From assembly GCA_045604705.1 (NCBI GenBank), contig JAZUOO010000013.1, positions 1 to 64,000 of the forward strand: a stretch of DNA of 64,000 nucleotides, read 5' to 3'. Positions 34,273 through 42,998 of the stretch are shown here, in pieces; position 1 is the first letter of the stretch; every line of letters begins with the position of its first letter. A program made the translations under genes and the position numbers. Below the pieces are notes generated by a model. It saw only the letters and a program-made list of their open reading frames with translations, made no database searches and was not told the DNA's origin. Source of the stretch: SIG622 sp045604705. GTDB taxonomy: Bacteria > Bacillota > Clostridia > Oscillospirales > CAG-382.

Positions 34273-35271
34273 ATGTCAACAACAAAGGATAAGGTACTTG
34301 CCAGACTTTTAAAAAACGGTGATTATGTTTCCGGCGAAGAGATAAGCCGCGAGCTTGGTATTAGCAGAGCAGCCGTTAATACCGCCGTTAAGGCACTCAG
34401 AGCCGACGGATATGTAACGGAGTCCTCAACCAACAAGGGCTACAAGATCATAAAAATTTCGGATAAGCTTTCGGTAGGCAAGATATTGGCAAGCCTGAAT
34501 ACTGAAAGAGACGCAGACGTAATATTTCTCGAATCGGTTGATTCCACAAATAATTATCTTAAAGCATTATCCTTACAGGGTAAAGCGAAATACGGTGACT
34601 GTGTTATCGCAAATGAGCAGACGTGCGGCAAAGGGAGACTTGGCAGAAGCTTTTCCTCTGTTGCGAACAAAGGCATATATTTCTCCTACCTCGTAAACCC
34701 CAAAGGACAGATTCCCACAACACTGTCACAAATAACTGCGTGGGTCTCTGTTGCCGTAAGGGATGCAATATACGAATTCTGCGGAATTAAAGCAGAAATA
34801 AAATGGGTAAACGACCTTGTTGTCGGAACCAAAAAGCTTTGCGGAATTCTCACTGAAATGTCGGTGGTTGGCGAAAGCGGAGAAGCGGAAAATGTGGTTG
34901 TAGGCATCGGTATAAACGTAAATCACACAGCAGAGGATTTCCCGGAGGAAATAAGGGAGATTGCTACATCATTAAGATTTGAAACCGGAAAGGAACAAAA
35001 CAGAGCGAAACTGTGTGCACTTCTTACGGAAAAGCTTGATAAGCTGGTTAAGGATTTTCCGAGAGACAAGGAATATTACCTTTCGGAATACAGAAAAAGC
35101 TGTGCAATTCTCGGCAAAAAAATACGTATAATCAAAAACGGAGAGGAACGCACAGGGACCGCAGTTGACATAGATGACAATTTCGGTCTTGAGGTGGAAT
35201 TTGATGACGGAAAAAAGGGAACTGTTACCGGGGGCGAGGTCAGTGTAAGGGGATTTTACGGATATATCTAA
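34273..35271 (+). CDS. birA: Bifunctional biotin-protein ligase and biotin repressor BirA
   Basis: Attaches biotin to carboxylase carrier domains and, when carriers are saturated, represses biotin genes. The 332-residue protein has an N-terminal winged helix-turn-helix (about 1-62, with SGEEISRELGISRAAVNTAV), the ligase core with SVDSTNNYLK, the adenylate loop CGKGRLGRSFSS (about 118-129), KWVNDLVV, and a C-terminal SH3-like domain. ATG after AGAGGTG. The DNA-binding domain agrees with the two operators in the upstream divergent region. Confidence 0.94.
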   Translation: MSTTKDKVLARLLKNGDYVSGEEISRELGISRAAVNTAVKALRADGYVTESSTNKGYKIIKISDKLSVGKILASLNTERDADVIFLESVDSTNNYLKALSLQGKAKYGDCVIANEQTCGKGRLGRSFSSVANKGIYFSYLVNPKGQIPTTLSQITAWVSVAVRDAIYEFCGIKAEIKWVNDLVVGTKKLCGILTEMSVVGESGEAENVVVGIGINVNHTAEDFPEEIREIATSLRFETGKEQNRAKLCALLTEKLDKLVKDFPRDKEYYLSEYRKSCAILGKKIRIIKNGEERTGTAVDIDDNFGLEVEFDDGKKGTVTGGEVSVRGFYGYI

Positions 35272-35432
35272 GATTTTATGTTACGGTTAGTTTTGACATA
35301 TGTTTTAACTAATAGAATTTGTGGAGGAAAAAGAGTACCCTTGTGAGAACAAGTGGTTCATGATATTCTTTCCGGAATTTACTTTATTCTAAATTGTTGT
35401 GTATATAAGACTATAGAGTATCAAGAATAAAT

Positions 35433-35462
35433 AAAGACGTATCGTAAATGCGATACGTCTTT
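35433..35462 (+). terminator. Terminator after birA
   Basis: A perfect 12-bp stem, 35433-35444 with 35451-35462, six-base loop, T-rich 3' side. The preceding 35272-35432 contains no supported gene. Confidence 0.7.
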
Positions 35463-35558
35463 CTCAATATCAAACACTATAAATTCGCGAGTTTATCCGC
35501 TTGCGTTTATGGCGCATAAACGGGACAACATCGTGGGCACCAAAGTTTTAATTATTAC

Positions 35559-35583
35559 AAAAACAGGTACTCGAAAGTGCCTG
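35559..35583 (-). terminator. Terminator after uxaC
   Basis: Stem 35564-35571 with 35576-35583 (one G-U pair), loop CGAA, followed on the minus strand by TTTTTGT. It ends the operon 38952-35599. Confidence 0.7.
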
Positions 35584-35598
35584 CTCGGGCGTCCGAGC

Positions 35599-37008
35599 TT
35601 AGAATCCAAAGTAATTCTTTGTGTTGAAGTAGCTTATATCCGCAACTATTTTACCTGCTTCTTCAAGATCGTACGGATACTCACCGTTTTCAATGAGATT
35701 GCCGATATAATCACAGAGGATTCTTCTGAAGTAGTCGTGCCTCGTGTAGGAAAGGAATGAACGTGAGTCGGTGAGCATACCTATGAAGTTTCCGAGAACG
35801 CCTGTTGCCGCAAAGGACTTGAGCTGATCACGCATACCCTCAAGATGGTCGTTGAACCACCATGCGGAACCGTGCTGAATCTTGCTCTTTATACCCTCCT
35901 TGTTTTCCTGGAAGCATCCGCACATGGTGTCGATAGCGGCATTTTCAACAGGGTTCAGGGAGTAGAATATCATCTTGGGAAGGCTGTCTGCCTCTTCAAG
36001 AGCACCCAGGAACAAAAGTCCGTTTCTGATGCAGTCGTATGCACCGATGGAGTCGTAGCCTCTGTCGGGTCCTGTCTTTTTGAAGTTTACGGTGCTGTTG
36101 TTTCTTGTTGTACCGTAATGCATTTGCATAATCCAGCCGCGTTCTTTAAATTCCTTTGCAAAGAAGAAGAGAAGGAATGTCTTGTATGCGTCTGCTTCTT
36201 CCTGTGTAACTGCTTCGCCTGCGAGAGCTTTTTTGAGGATAACATCAGCTTCAGCTTCGGTACAGGGGCTGTATACGAGATAATCAAGACCGTGGTCGGA
36301 TGTAAGACAACCCATCCTTGCAAAGAAGTCGAGTCTTGCTTTGTAAACTTCAAGGAGCTTTGCAATGCTGTCGATAGTTGTATTTTCGGAAGCTCCGAGC
36401 ACTTTAAGATAGTCGGTGAAGCCCGCTTTATCAATGTTTACACCCTTGTCGGGTCTGAATGCGGGGAGTACCTTTGTTTTAAATTCCTTATCCTTTGCGA
36501 TTTCTACGTGCCATTCAAGTGTGTCTGCGGGGTCGTCCGTTGTGCAGATTGTATCAACATTGGACGCTTTGATGATGTTCTTTACCGACATTTCGGGAGT
36601 TTTCATCATGCTGTCGCACTTTTCGTAGATTTCACGGCAGGTCTTGGGAGTGAGTGGAGTTGTGATTCCGAAGTACTTTTTGAGTTCAAGGTGAGTCCAG
36701 TGGTAAAGAGGATTGCCGATGAGCTTAGGCATAGATGCCGCCCATGCCTCAAACTTTTCATAATCGGAGCTTTCCTTACCTGTAATCTTTTCTTCCGGAT
36801 ACCCACAGGCACGGATAGCTCTCCATTTGTAGTGGTCGCCGCCGAGCCATGCCTCTGTGATGCCGGAGAATACCTTATCCTCGGCGATTTCTCTGGGGTT
36901 GATGTGACAGTGATAGTCGATAATGGGCTGATTCTTTGCAAAATTTTCATAAAGATATACAGCCGTTTCAGTTGAGAGAATAAAATCCTCATCCATAAAT
37001 TTTCTCAT
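35599..37008 (-). CDS. uxaC: Glucuronate isomerase
   Basis: Interconverts glucuronate and fructuronate, or galacturonate and tagaturonate, the first step of hexuronate use. The 469-residue protein has the amidohydrolase-like YHCHINPREIAED metal-binding region (about 33-45), TTDDPADTLEWH, QMHYG and the C-terminal DSRSFLSYTRHDYFRRILC signature. Normal length. Start ATG after AAAGGAA. It follows apbE by 21 bp with no promoter in the gap, so it is co-transcribed with an unrelated set of genes; no other hexuronate genes are nearby, which is odd. Confidence 0.95.
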   Translation of the reverse strand: MRKFMDEDFILSTETAVYLYENFAKNQPIIDYHCHINPREIAEDKVFSGITEAWLGGDHYKWRAIRACGYPEEKITGKESSDYEKFEAWAASMPKLIGNPLYHWTHLELKKYFGITTPLTPKTCREIYEKCDSMMKTPEMSVKNIIKASNVDTICTTDDPADTLEWHVEIAKDKEFKTKVLPAFRPDKGVNIDKAGFTDYLKVLGASENTTIDSIAKLLEVYKARLDFFARMGCLTSDHGLDYLVYSPCTEAEADVILKKALAGEAVTQEEADAYKTFLLFFFAKEFKERGWIMQMHYGTTRNNSTVNFKKTGPDRGYDSIGAYDCIRNGLLFLGALEEADSLPKMIFYSLNPVENAAIDTMCGCFQENKEGIKSKIQHGSAWWFNDHLEGMRDQLKSFAATGVLGNFIGMLTDSRSFLSYTRHDYFRRILCDYIGNLIENGEYPYDLEEAGKIVADISYFNTKNYFGF

Positions 37009-37029
37009 GGTCTTATTCCTTTCATTATT

Positions 37030-38067
37030 TTATGTTCTTTTTAAATTATCTATATTGTAAACAAGTTTTTTTCCACCTGTGTAATCTGCATTTTCGTTAA
37101 AGCTGAACTTATCCGAAAGTCCGTCTGTAACTGTAACGACACCATCCTTCAGAATAAATATTGCTTCAAATTCGTAAATGCCACTGCGGTAAAAGTCAAG
37201 TGCCTTATCCTTTCCCATGACAAAAAGTGCCGTGGAAAGACCGTCCGAAACAGCACCGTCCTTTGAGATAACTGCGGTACTCTCAATATCGCTTTCGGCG
37301 GGATAGCCTGTTTTCGAGTCGAAAATGTGATGGTATCTCTTTCCGCTTTGCATAAAGCTTCGCTCGTATGCTCCGGAAACAGCTATATAGCAATCGGTGA
37401 CATTAATACTTCCGATAATCTGCGATGTATCAAAGGGATTTTTTATTCCAATACTCCAATCGGTATCACTTTTTTTGGAGTGTCCCATGCAGGCAACACT
37501 TCCGCCAAAGGAAATTACTGCATTTTCAACGCCCTGTTCTTTGAGAAATTCAATGCAATTTTCGGCACTCTCGCCCTTTGCAATTCCGCCGAGGTCAAGT
37601 TTCAGTTCGGCGTTTGATTTGTTGGGAACATCATCCGAAAAAGTGATGTCTGAGGCATTGCAGTTACTCAGAGCTTTACGGATTTCATCCTCGCTCGGAA
37701 CTTTCGGATTTACATTTTTTATGTTCCAAAGATCTGTGAGTGCTCCCAAAAAGGGTGAAAACGCACCGTCTGTATTTTGGTACATTTCAAAAGCTTTGAT
37801 TGTTAGCTCCGCAGTATCTTCGGAAAGTACGGTTCCGTCCCCGGATAAATTGAATTCGTATATCCCGCTTCCCGCAAAGGTTCTTGAAAACTTTTTCTCA
37901 TCATTATAGACTAGATTTTCAAGCTTGCGAAGAGTATCCTCATCAGTTCCCAGTGCGTCAACAGAAATGAAGGTATCCATTGCAAAAAAACTGTGACTTT
38001 GATATTCGTTTCCGCATGATACAAGCAGAAATGTCAGACAGATAAGCAGTAAAATGACTTTTTTCAT
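37030..38067 (-). CDS. apbE: FAD:protein FMN transferase (ApbE), lipoprotein
   Basis: ApbE covalently attaches FMN to threonines of exported flavoproteins. The 345-residue protein has a lipoprotein signal peptide with lipobox LLVSC (lipidated C18), so it works outside the membrane. The domain shows FFAMDTFISVDALG, LDLGGIAKGESAE, VSFGG-like AVISFGGSVACMG and HIFDSKTGYPAES. It overlaps the upstream Gx-transporter gene by 4 bp. No FMN-binding target protein is visible in the window. Confidence 0.93.
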   Translation of the reverse strand: MKKVILLLICLTFLLVSCGNEYQSHSFFAMDTFISVDALGTDEDTLRKLENLVYNDEKKFSRTFAGSGIYEFNLSGDGTVLSEDTAELTIKAFEMYQNTDGAFSPFLGALTDLWNIKNVNPKVPSEDEIRKALSNCNASDITFSDDVPNKSNAELKLDLGGIAKGESAENCIEFLKEQGVENAVISFGGSVACMGHSKKSDTDWSIGIKNPFDTSQIIGSINVTDCYIAVSGAYERSFMQSGKRYHHIFDSKTGYPAESDIESTAVISKDGAVSDGLSTALFVMGKDKALDFYRSGIYEFEAIFILKDGVVTVTDGLSDKFSFNENADYTGGKKLVYNIDNLKRT

Positions 38068-38573
38068 AATTCGATCCTTGCTTTAACAGGTGAGTAAATG
38101 CAGTTCATAAGGAAGCCGGTGAGTGCACCGGTAAGCACAGAGCACAGTCCCAGCGGCAGAAGAATTGAAAGGCAAGCAGTACTTTTTGTAAGTATACACG
38201 CCGCAACAACCTGACCTGTTGCATGAAAAACTGCTGAAATTCCCGAAACTCCTATAAAGGATATGACCTTGGATACCAACCCTTCTCCGATAAAAAGCGA
38301 AGCAAAAGCAAGCAGTGTTCCACAAAGCGAAATGAACATTGACGACACATTTCCAAAGGTTAAAAATACCGCGGTAATCTTTAAGATTCCCACAAAAAAC
38401 GCAGATTTTCTTCCTATTATGTAGTAAGCACACATCATGGCGAGATTTGCGAGCCCGAGCTTAAGACCCGGTATAGGAATAAATGCGGATATGGGCACAA
38501 GGTTTTCAAGGGTGGAAAGAGCAATCGCGAAGGCTGCGAATATCGCGGTAAGGGTAAGCTTTTTAGTGTTCAT
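38064..38573 (-). CDS. Gx transporter family membrane protein (Hpre_diP_synt_I type)
   Basis: A membrane protein of about 169 residues with five to six hydrophobic helices, family wording LTLTAIFAAFAIALSTLEN, IPIPGLKLGLANLAMM and a Gly-rich third quarter. Members are called heptaprenyl diphosphate synthase component I or Gx transporter and often stand beside NusG-domain-II and ApbE genes. I start at ATG 38573, after AGAGGTG; the longer frame reaches into the upstream gene. Substrate unknown; the fold resembles ECF S-components, so uptake of a flavin or quinone precursor is a guess. Confidence 0.8.
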   Translation of the reverse strand: MNTKKLTLTAIFAAFAIALSTLENLVPISAFIPIPGLKLGLANLAMMCAYYIIGRKSAFFVGILKITAVFLTFGNVSSMFISLCGTLLAFASLFIGEGLVSKVISFIGVSGISAVFHATGQVVAACILTKSTACLSILLPLGLCSVLTGALTGFLMNCIYSPVKARIEL

Positions 38574-38583
38574 AATGCACCTC

Positions 38584-38955
38584 TCATCCCGCAACCGCAT
38601 CGGTACTGTTATTATCTTCAATCGGTTCAATTACGATTCTGTTGGGAATACAGACCGAGCCTCCACCGCTTTTATCAACGCCGGGCATCCCCATACAGAT
38701 TTTATCCGCACAGTCGGATTCCGCAATAAATGCCCTACCGTCGCACACCTTTATATGTACGCCGTCAACATACAGTGAAGAACTATCCGATAAGTAATAA
38801 ACGGCAATTTCCTTTCCGTCCTGCAGTACTCTCACTTTTTTGTTTTCACTATCGCCGTCAAAAAAAATTGCACATATGACCATCAGCGAAATCACAAGAA
38901 CTGCACAAACGAGCACATCACCGATATAATGTCTTAAAGTAAACTTTACGTTCAT
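38584..38955 (-). CDS. NusG-domain-II-containing exported protein
   Basis: 123 residues: one N-terminal membrane anchor (about 11-31), then a NusG domain II-like beta domain outside the membrane, with VCDGRAFIAESDCADKIC and GGGSVCIPNRIVI. The conserved cysteines (two in the DCADKIC part and one in SVCIPN) could bind metal or form disulfides. Not related in role to the transcription factor NusG. Overlaps the MBL gene by 4 bp, and is followed by Gx and apbE: a conserved trio. Confidence 0.85.
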   Translation of the reverse strand: MNVKFTLRHYIGDVLVCAVLVISLMVICAIFFDGDSENKKVRVLQDGKEIAVYYLSDSSSLYVDGVHIKVCDGRAFIAESDCADKICMGMPGVDKSGGGSVCIPNRIVIEPIEDNNSTDAVAG

Positions 38956-39611
38956 TTTCCTAAAAATTCGGGGAAAAGATAATAATTGTGCTGTCTTTCC
39001 CTTGAAAGTGTGGTTTCGCCGCCGTGACCGGAATAAAGAGTATAATCACCCTCAATGTCACGTATTTTTGCAAGTGATTTCTTCATTTCAGCAATGCTTC
39101 CGCCGGGGAAATCTGTCCTGCCTATATTGCTTCCGAAAAGGGTGTCACCGGTAAATATAACGTCACCGCACATAAAGCAGGCACTCCCCGGAGTGTGTCC
39201 CGGTGTGGATATAACCTTTAATTCTTCACCGCCGACCTTTATCGTGTCACCATTCTCAACCGATGTAACCTTAATATCGTTATTAACCGTATAGCTTTGT
39301 CCGATAAGCCCGGAAAGATTGAGACTCGGCTCATAAAGTGCCTGCAGGTCCCCCTTATGGATAACAACCTCGGCACCCGTAAGCGAAACAAGCTTATTCA
39401 CTGCCATAATATGGTCAAAGTGGGCATGGGTAAGTATTATCTTTTCAATTGTAAGACCGTTGTTTTTCGCACGGTTAAATATTCTTTCAGCATTATCGCC
39501 CGGGTCAATGACCGCACAAAAGTTACTGCACGCACTGTTGCAGCAGCCCTCGCCGACGGCGATATAGCAGTTTGCTTCGTGGTAGGTGGGGTAGAGGGGG
39601 ATGACTCTCAT
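38952..39611 (-). CDS. MBL-fold metallo-hydrolase (glyoxalase II-like)
   Basis: 219 residues with the metallo-beta-lactamase signature THAHFDHI (HxHxDH, about 81-87), STPGHTPGSAC, a metal-bridging Asp in IFTGDTLF, and a C-terminal SGHGGETTL. This is the YcbL/glyoxalase II-like clade; hydroxyacylglutathione or a related thioester is possible but not proven. ATG start at 39611. First gene of the operon with the NusG_II, Gx, apbE and uxaC genes; the promoter is not clear. Confidence 0.88.
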   Translation of the reverse strand: MRVIPLYPTYHEANCYIAVGEGCCNSACSNFCAVIDPGDNAERIFNRAKNNGLTIEKIILTHAHFDHIMAVNKLVSLTGAEVVIHKGDLQALYEPSLNLSGLIGQSYTVNNDIKVTSVENGDTIKVGGEELKVISTPGHTPGSACFMCGDVIFTGDTLFGSNIGRTDFPGGSIAEMKKSLAKIRDIEGDYTLYSGHGGETTLSRERQHNYYLFPEFLGK

Positions 39612-39639
39612 ATTGACTCCTTTTTAAAAAATGCGGAAT

Positions 39640-40250
39640 AAAGACCGAAGGTCTTCTGAATGCGGAGTGCGGAATGATTTAAGTGAAAAATGAATAGTGA
39701 AGATGACTGCAAGCAGCCAAGTGAATGGTTGAGGTTGGAAGCTTCGCTTCCTTCATTTTGTTGAAATTATATTGTGCACCCACAAATTATTGTGCGAATT
39801 GTAATTGTTGTGGCACCTGCACCCTCTCCGAAGAAATCTAAGAATTCTCTGAATTCTTCAACGTCAGCTTCGCTGACACCTCTCCCATGGGGAGAGGCAA
39901 GGTTTGTGCGCCCACAAATCGTTGTGCGGTATTGTGGTTGTTGCGATGCCTGCCACGGCGTGCCCAAGATGGCACATCTTCGTCGTCACGCCCTACATAT
40001 ATGCACACCCAAAAATTTAATCAATGCGAATTGTGATTATTCCAATTCCCCCGCACCGCAGTGCGATACAATAAAATCAAAAGCGAAGCTTTTTACCTAA
40101 ATTATGCATTATGCATTATGCATTCTGCATTGCGAAGCGAAGCATTCTGCATTGCGAAGCGAAGCATTCTGCATTGCGAAGCGAAGCATTCTGCATTGCG
40201 AAGCGAAGTCCTTCTCTAGTTCCTAGTTCCTAATCCCTAAATCCTAAACT
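39640..40250. repeat. Dispersed intergenic repeat, copy E (with a tandem array)
   Basis: A long mosaic between valS and the MBL gene: ATGCGGAGTGCGGAATG units (39660-39676), a GTGCACCCACAAATTATTG module, CTTCGCTGACACCTCTCC then GGGGAGAGGCAAG (about 39868-39903), CACGGCGTGCCCAAGATGGC hairpin module (about 39955-39975), heptamers (40105-40122), the 22-bp tandem array (40121-40208) and a TAAATCCTAAA tail (40237-40247). No gene is supported here. Confidence 0.8.
40121..40208. repeat. 22-bp tandem repeat, four perfect copies
   Basis: Four head-to-tail, identical copies of a 22-bp unit (it begins CATTCTGCATTGCGAAG and ends CGAAG) at 40121, 40143, 40165 and 40187. The unit is the same heptamer-GCGAAGC junction seen singly in other copies, here expanded. 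Copy number is likely variable between strains. Confidence 0.95.
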
Positions 40251-42868
40251 TAAAGATTTTCTATCATTTCCTCAATGTTCTTCAGCTGTGCTGTGTACTT
40301 TTTCAGCTTTTCCTTTTCGCCTGCGATTACCTTTTCCGGCGCTTTTGCCACAAATTCGGGGTTGCCGAGCTTCTTTTCAAGGCGTTCGATTTCTTTAAGA
40401 GCTGTTTCCTTTTCCTTTGTGAGTCTTGCTCTTTCCTTGTCGGTATCTATGATGTCGCTCATGGGAATAAAGAATTTTGCACTGTCTGTACCTATGCTTA
40501 CTGCCTTGTCGTCGTCGCAGCCGTTTGCATATACTACCTCTGAGGCACTTGCGAGCTTTTCAAAGAATACTGATGTATTTTCGTTGAATGCATCCTTTGC
40601 ATCGGTTACGATTATGAGCTTTGCTTTCTTTGACGGAGGAACGTTCATCTCGGCTCTGCGGTTTCTGATAGCACGGATAGCGTCGATAATCTTGTCCATT
40701 GCCTTTTCTTCAGCTTCAAAGCTCAGGCTCTCGCAGTACTTGGGCCATTCGGATACGATGATGGGTTCCTCTTCGAGTCCTAGGTTCTGCCAAATTTCTT
40801 CGGAAATGAAGGGCATGAACGGATGGAGAAGCTTGAGGGTGTTTGAAAGTACATATGCAAGAACACTCTGTGCTCTCTTGTTGGAATCAGTTCCCTTTTC
40901 AAAGAGTCTCGGCTTTACAAGCTCGATGTACCAGTCGCAGAAGTAGTCCCAGATAAAGTCGTAGAGCTTCTTTGCCGCAACGCCCAGCTCAAAGTTGTCA
41001 AGATTTTCCGTGATACCTTTAACGGTATCGTTGTAAAGTGAAAGAATCCACTTATCTTCAAGCTCAAGCTTTTCGGGAATCTCTGCCTTTGTATCATTAT
41101 CAAGATTGAGGAGCACGAATCTCGCCGCATTCCAGATCTTATTGGCAAATGCGCGGGAAGCGTCCATCTTCTTATAGGAGAATCTCATGTCATTTCCGGG
41201 TGAGTTACCGGTAACAAGAGTAAATCTCAGGGCATCCGCACCGTAGTTTTCAATAACTTCAAGGGGATCTATACCGTTACCGAGGGACTTGGACATCTTT
41301 CTGCCTTGCTCATCACGCACAAGACCGTGAATGAATACATGGCTGAAAGGCTCTTTTCCTGTGTGTTCAAGTGCGGAAAATACCATTCTTGCAACCCAGA
41401 AAAAGATAATGTCATATCCTGTTACAAGTGTACTTGTGGGATAGTAGTACTTAAGATCTTCGGTATTCTTGGGCCACCCGAGAGTCGAGAAAGGCCAAAG
41501 GGCAGAGGAGAACCATGTATCAAGGACGTCCTCTTCCTGACGAAGAGCCGCACCACACTTTTCACACTTTTCAAGGTGAGTCTTTGAAACATACATCTCG
41601 CCACACTCATCGCAGTAGTAAGCGGGAATTCTGTGTCCCCACCAGAGCTGACGGGAAATACACCAGTCATGTACGTTTTCCATCCAGTTTGTATATGTCT
41701 TTGAGAATCTTTCGGGAACAAATTTAACTGTACCGTTGTTAACAACTTCAAGTGCCGGAACAGCAAGAGGCTCCATTTTTACAAACCACTGATTTGATGT
41801 GGTAGGCTCAACAGTGGTCTTACATCTGTAACAGGTACCTACGTTGTGAGAATATTCCTCGACCTTGATAAGCTGACCGAGTACTTTCAGATCCTCGATC
41901 ATAACCTTGCGGCACTCATATCTGTCCATACCCTCGTACTTGCCGGCATACTTATTCATTGTAGCATCATCGTTCATAACTTTGATCTGTTCAAGATTGT
42001 GTCTCTGACCTACAAGGAAGTCGTTGGGGTCATGGGCGGGAGTAATCTTAACACAACCGGTACCGAAATCCTTTTCAACGTATTCGTCTGCAATAACCGG
42101 GATCTCTCTGCCGACAAGGGGAAGAATAAGAGTCTTACCGACAAGATGCTTAAATCTTTCATCCTCGGGATTTACTGCAACTGCAGTATCACCAAAGAGA
42201 GTTTCGGGTCTTGTTGTGGCAACTGTCAGATATTCGTCGGAATCCTTAACCGGGTACTTGATATACCAGAAAGCACCTGCCTGCTCGGAATATTCAACCT
42301 CTGCATCTGAAAGGGCCGTCGCACAATGAGGACACCAGTTGATGATCCTGTTTCCTCTGTAGATAAGTCCCTTATTGTAGAGATTTACAAATACTTCCTT
42401 AACAGCATCGCTACATCCCTCGTCCATGGTGAAACGTTCACGTGTCCAGTCGCAGGAGCATCCGAGCTTTTTTAGCTGACTTATAATTCTGTTACCGTAC
42501 TTGTTCTTCCAATCCCATACTCTTTCAAGGAATTTTTCACGTCCGAGGTCGTATCTTGTGAGATTTTCTTCCTTGCGAAGATTTTCTTCAACCTTAATCT
42601 GAGTAGCAATACCCGCATGATCTGTTCCGGGAACCCAGAGAGCGTCAAAACCGTTCATTCTCTTGAAACGGATGAGAATATCCTGAAGCGTATCGTCAAG
42701 GGCGTGACCCATGTGAAGCTGTCCCGTTACATTTGGCGGAGGAATAACGATAGAATAGGGCTTGCCTTTCTTGCCGGTGGGAGTAAAATATCCTCCGTCC
42801 GACCACATTTTGTAGATTCTGTCCTCAGCCCCATGAGGATTGTATTGTTTTTCGAGTTCCTTTGGCAT
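40250..42868 (-). CDS. valS: Valyl-tRNA synthetase
   Basis: Charges tRNA(Val). The 872-residue class I synthetase has HMGH (in GQLHMGHALD, HIGH motif near 50), an editing CP1 domain with TVATTRPETLFGDTAVAV, zinc-type cysteine pairs (CDEC, CEKC) and KMSKS in GRKMSKSLGN, then an anticodon-binding domain and a C-terminal coiled coil (about 805-872). The start ATG has AAGGAGAAT upstream. No T-box leader is found upstream, unlike many Firmicute valS genes; only a heptamer repeat and the end of a DUF1015 gene. Confidence 0.95.
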   Translation of the reverse strand: MPKELEKQYNPHGAEDRIYKMWSDGGYFTPTGKKGKPYSIVIPPPNVTGQLHMGHALDDTLQDILIRFKRMNGFDALWVPGTDHAGIATQIKVEENLRKEENLTRYDLGREKFLERVWDWKNKYGNRIISQLKKLGCSCDWTRERFTMDEGCSDAVKEVFVNLYNKGLIYRGNRIINWCPHCATALSDAEVEYSEQAGAFWYIKYPVKDSDEYLTVATTRPETLFGDTAVAVNPEDERFKHLVGKTLILPLVGREIPVIADEYVEKDFGTGCVKITPAHDPNDFLVGQRHNLEQIKVMNDDATMNKYAGKYEGMDRYECRKVMIEDLKVLGQLIKVEEYSHNVGTCYRCKTTVEPTTSNQWFVKMEPLAVPALEVVNNGTVKFVPERFSKTYTNWMENVHDWCISRQLWWGHRIPAYYCDECGEMYVSKTHLEKCEKCGAALRQEEDVLDTWFSSALWPFSTLGWPKNTEDLKYYYPTSTLVTGYDIIFFWVARMVFSALEHTGKEPFSHVFIHGLVRDEQGRKMSKSLGNGIDPLEVIENYGADALRFTLVTGNSPGNDMRFSYKKMDASRAFANKIWNAARFVLLNLDNDTKAEIPEKLELEDKWILSLYNDTVKGITENLDNFELGVAAKKLYDFIWDYFCDWYIELVKPRLFEKGTDSNKRAQSVLAYVLSNTLKLLHPFMPFISEEIWQNLGLEEEPIIVSEWPKYCESLSFEAEEKAMDKIIDAIRAIRNRRAEMNVPPSKKAKLIIVTDAKDAFNENTSVFFEKLASASEVVYANGCDDDKAVSIGTDSAKFFIPMSDIIDTDKERARLTKEKETALKEIERLEKKLGNPEFVAKAPEKVIAGEKEKLKKYTAQLKNIEEMIENL

Positions 42869-42925
42869 TTTGAATTCTCCTTAATATTGTTACATTGATT
42901 ACAGGACAATATGAGTGCGAAAACG

Positions 42926-42952
42926 AGAATGCGTAATGCATAATGCGTAATC
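42926..42952. repeat. Heptamer repeat upstream of valS
   Basis: GAATGCGTAATGCATAATGC is a short array of the TGCRTAA type inside the 130-bp gap between the DUF1015 gene and valS. Confidence 0.55.
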
Positions 42953-42998
42953 AATGTTAATTTACTTTGTAAATTTTCGATTTCTTAATTTATGAACT

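Noticed and set aside
35845..36975. A long open frame (376 codons) on the plus strand opposite uxaC
   Set aside because: It is antisense to a well-supported uxaC, has no family features, is Cys/Phe/Val-rich from reversed codons and lacks a ribosome binding site.
40121..40208. Possible CRISPR array
   Set aside because: The four 22-bp units are directly tandem with no spacers and no cas genes are present.
42869..42998. T-box leader for valS
   Set aside because: The gap is only 130 bp, contains a heptamer repeat, and shows no specifier stem or TGG-type antiterminator.
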